DNA from: Phycisphaerae bacterium
GTDB lineage: Bacteria > Planctomycetota > Phycisphaerae > UBA1845 > UTPLA1
Assembly: GCA_029259995.1 (NCBI GenBank)
Contig: JAJDEC010000082.1
Span: 1 to 5,203, forward strand
Length of the DNA stretch: 5,203 nucleotides
Reading direction: 5' to 3'
Shown here: piece after piece, positions 5,049 through 5,203 of the stretch
How positions within the stretch are numbered: the stretch's first letter is position 1
Layout: every line of letters begins with the position of its first letter
Notes under the pieces: generated by a model
Told to the model about the DNA's origin: nothing
Databases searched by the model: none
What the model saw: only the letters and a program-made list of their open reading frames with translations
Made by a program: the position numbers and the translations under genes

Positions 5049-5203
5049 CGGGTGCCTGATCCATCGACCAAGGATCGATTGTACGAAATCGCGAACGCCC
5101 TGCCGAGGGGCCGGACACGATGATCTAAGTTAAACCGCAAAATGTTTCATTCAAAACTCTCAATCTTGTCGACCTATTCCTTGACGGCGGAGCCGTCGGG
5201 AGG
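5049..5203. other. Upstream region of the GNAT gene
   Basis: This 155-base edge segment contains no supported gene. An AT-richer part (about 5125-5165) has only a weak promoter candidate on the minus strand (TTGAAT, 16 bases, TAACTT). CTTGTCGAC at 5165-5173 shares CTTGTCGA with the dnaA upstream region. Confidence 0.4.
5183..5197. repeat. Short GC-rich hairpin resembling the left-edge REP palindromes
   Basis: GACGGC (5183-5188) and GCCGTC (5192-5197) form a perfect 6-bp stem around GGA, the same loop as the 30-44 palindrome. GCCGTCGGGAGG running to the window edge resembles the reverse complement of the 140-158 element. No T-run follows on either strand, so I prefer a REP-like element over a terminator. 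Confidence 0.45.

Noticed and set aside
4416..5123. A 235-codon plus-strand open frame opposite the GNAT gene
   Set aside because: It is antisense to a gene with conserved GNAT motifs, and its product has no recognisable features.

Overview
The window carries three protein genes, all on the minus strand and so read right to left: a two-domain GNAT-family acetyltransferase (4089-5048), the replication initiator DnaA (2255-3718) and an HtrA/DegP-type periplasmic serine protease (326-1906). They are separated by long intergenic stretches of 370 and 348 bases, so they look like separate transcription units rather than a tight operon. The intergenic DNA is rich in repeats and hairpins, and most of the unusual content lies there.

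Organism: a moderately GC-rich, Gram-negative-type bacterium, most likely a member of the Planctomycetota. This is an inference from two things. The DnaA AAA+ core has a planctomycete-like flavour (LLQGI after the P-loop, ATQEEFFHTFNAI after Walker B, SDAHPKMI at sensor 1, LVNR..AGMVVRI at the arginine finger). The left edge carries a cluster of small REP-like palindromes of the GTCCC/GGGAC and AATAGCCCAGC kinds, which I associate with that phylum. It is not proof.

Layout. Positions 1-245 hold a dense REP-like hairpin cluster in which two composite units face each other in inverted orientation. Positions 246-325 hold nothing I recognise. Next comes htrA with a good Shine-Dalgarno. The 348-base gap between htrA and dnaA contains a convincing rho-independent terminator for dnaA, a possible htrA promoter and a long htrA leader with a hairpin abutting the Shine-Dalgarno. 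dnaA starts at a GTG behind a strong AAAAGGAG, 55 codons inside its longest open frame; its leader can form two mutually exclusive hairpins, one of which hides the Shine-Dalgarno. The 370-base gap upstream of dnaA contains tandem and inverted repeats, an AT-rich block and one near-consensus DnaA box, making it a candidate dnaA autoregulatory region or origin. The GNAT gene follows. The right edge has another short GC-rich hairpin resembling the left-edge palindromes, possibly the start of a second REP cluster.

How the genes relate: DnaA starts replication and is often autoregulated, HtrA is an envelope quality-control protease, and the acetyltransferase has an unknown substrate. Nothing in the sequence links their functions directly. 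I see no phage, CRISPR, transposase or defence system, and no clear new multi-gene system.
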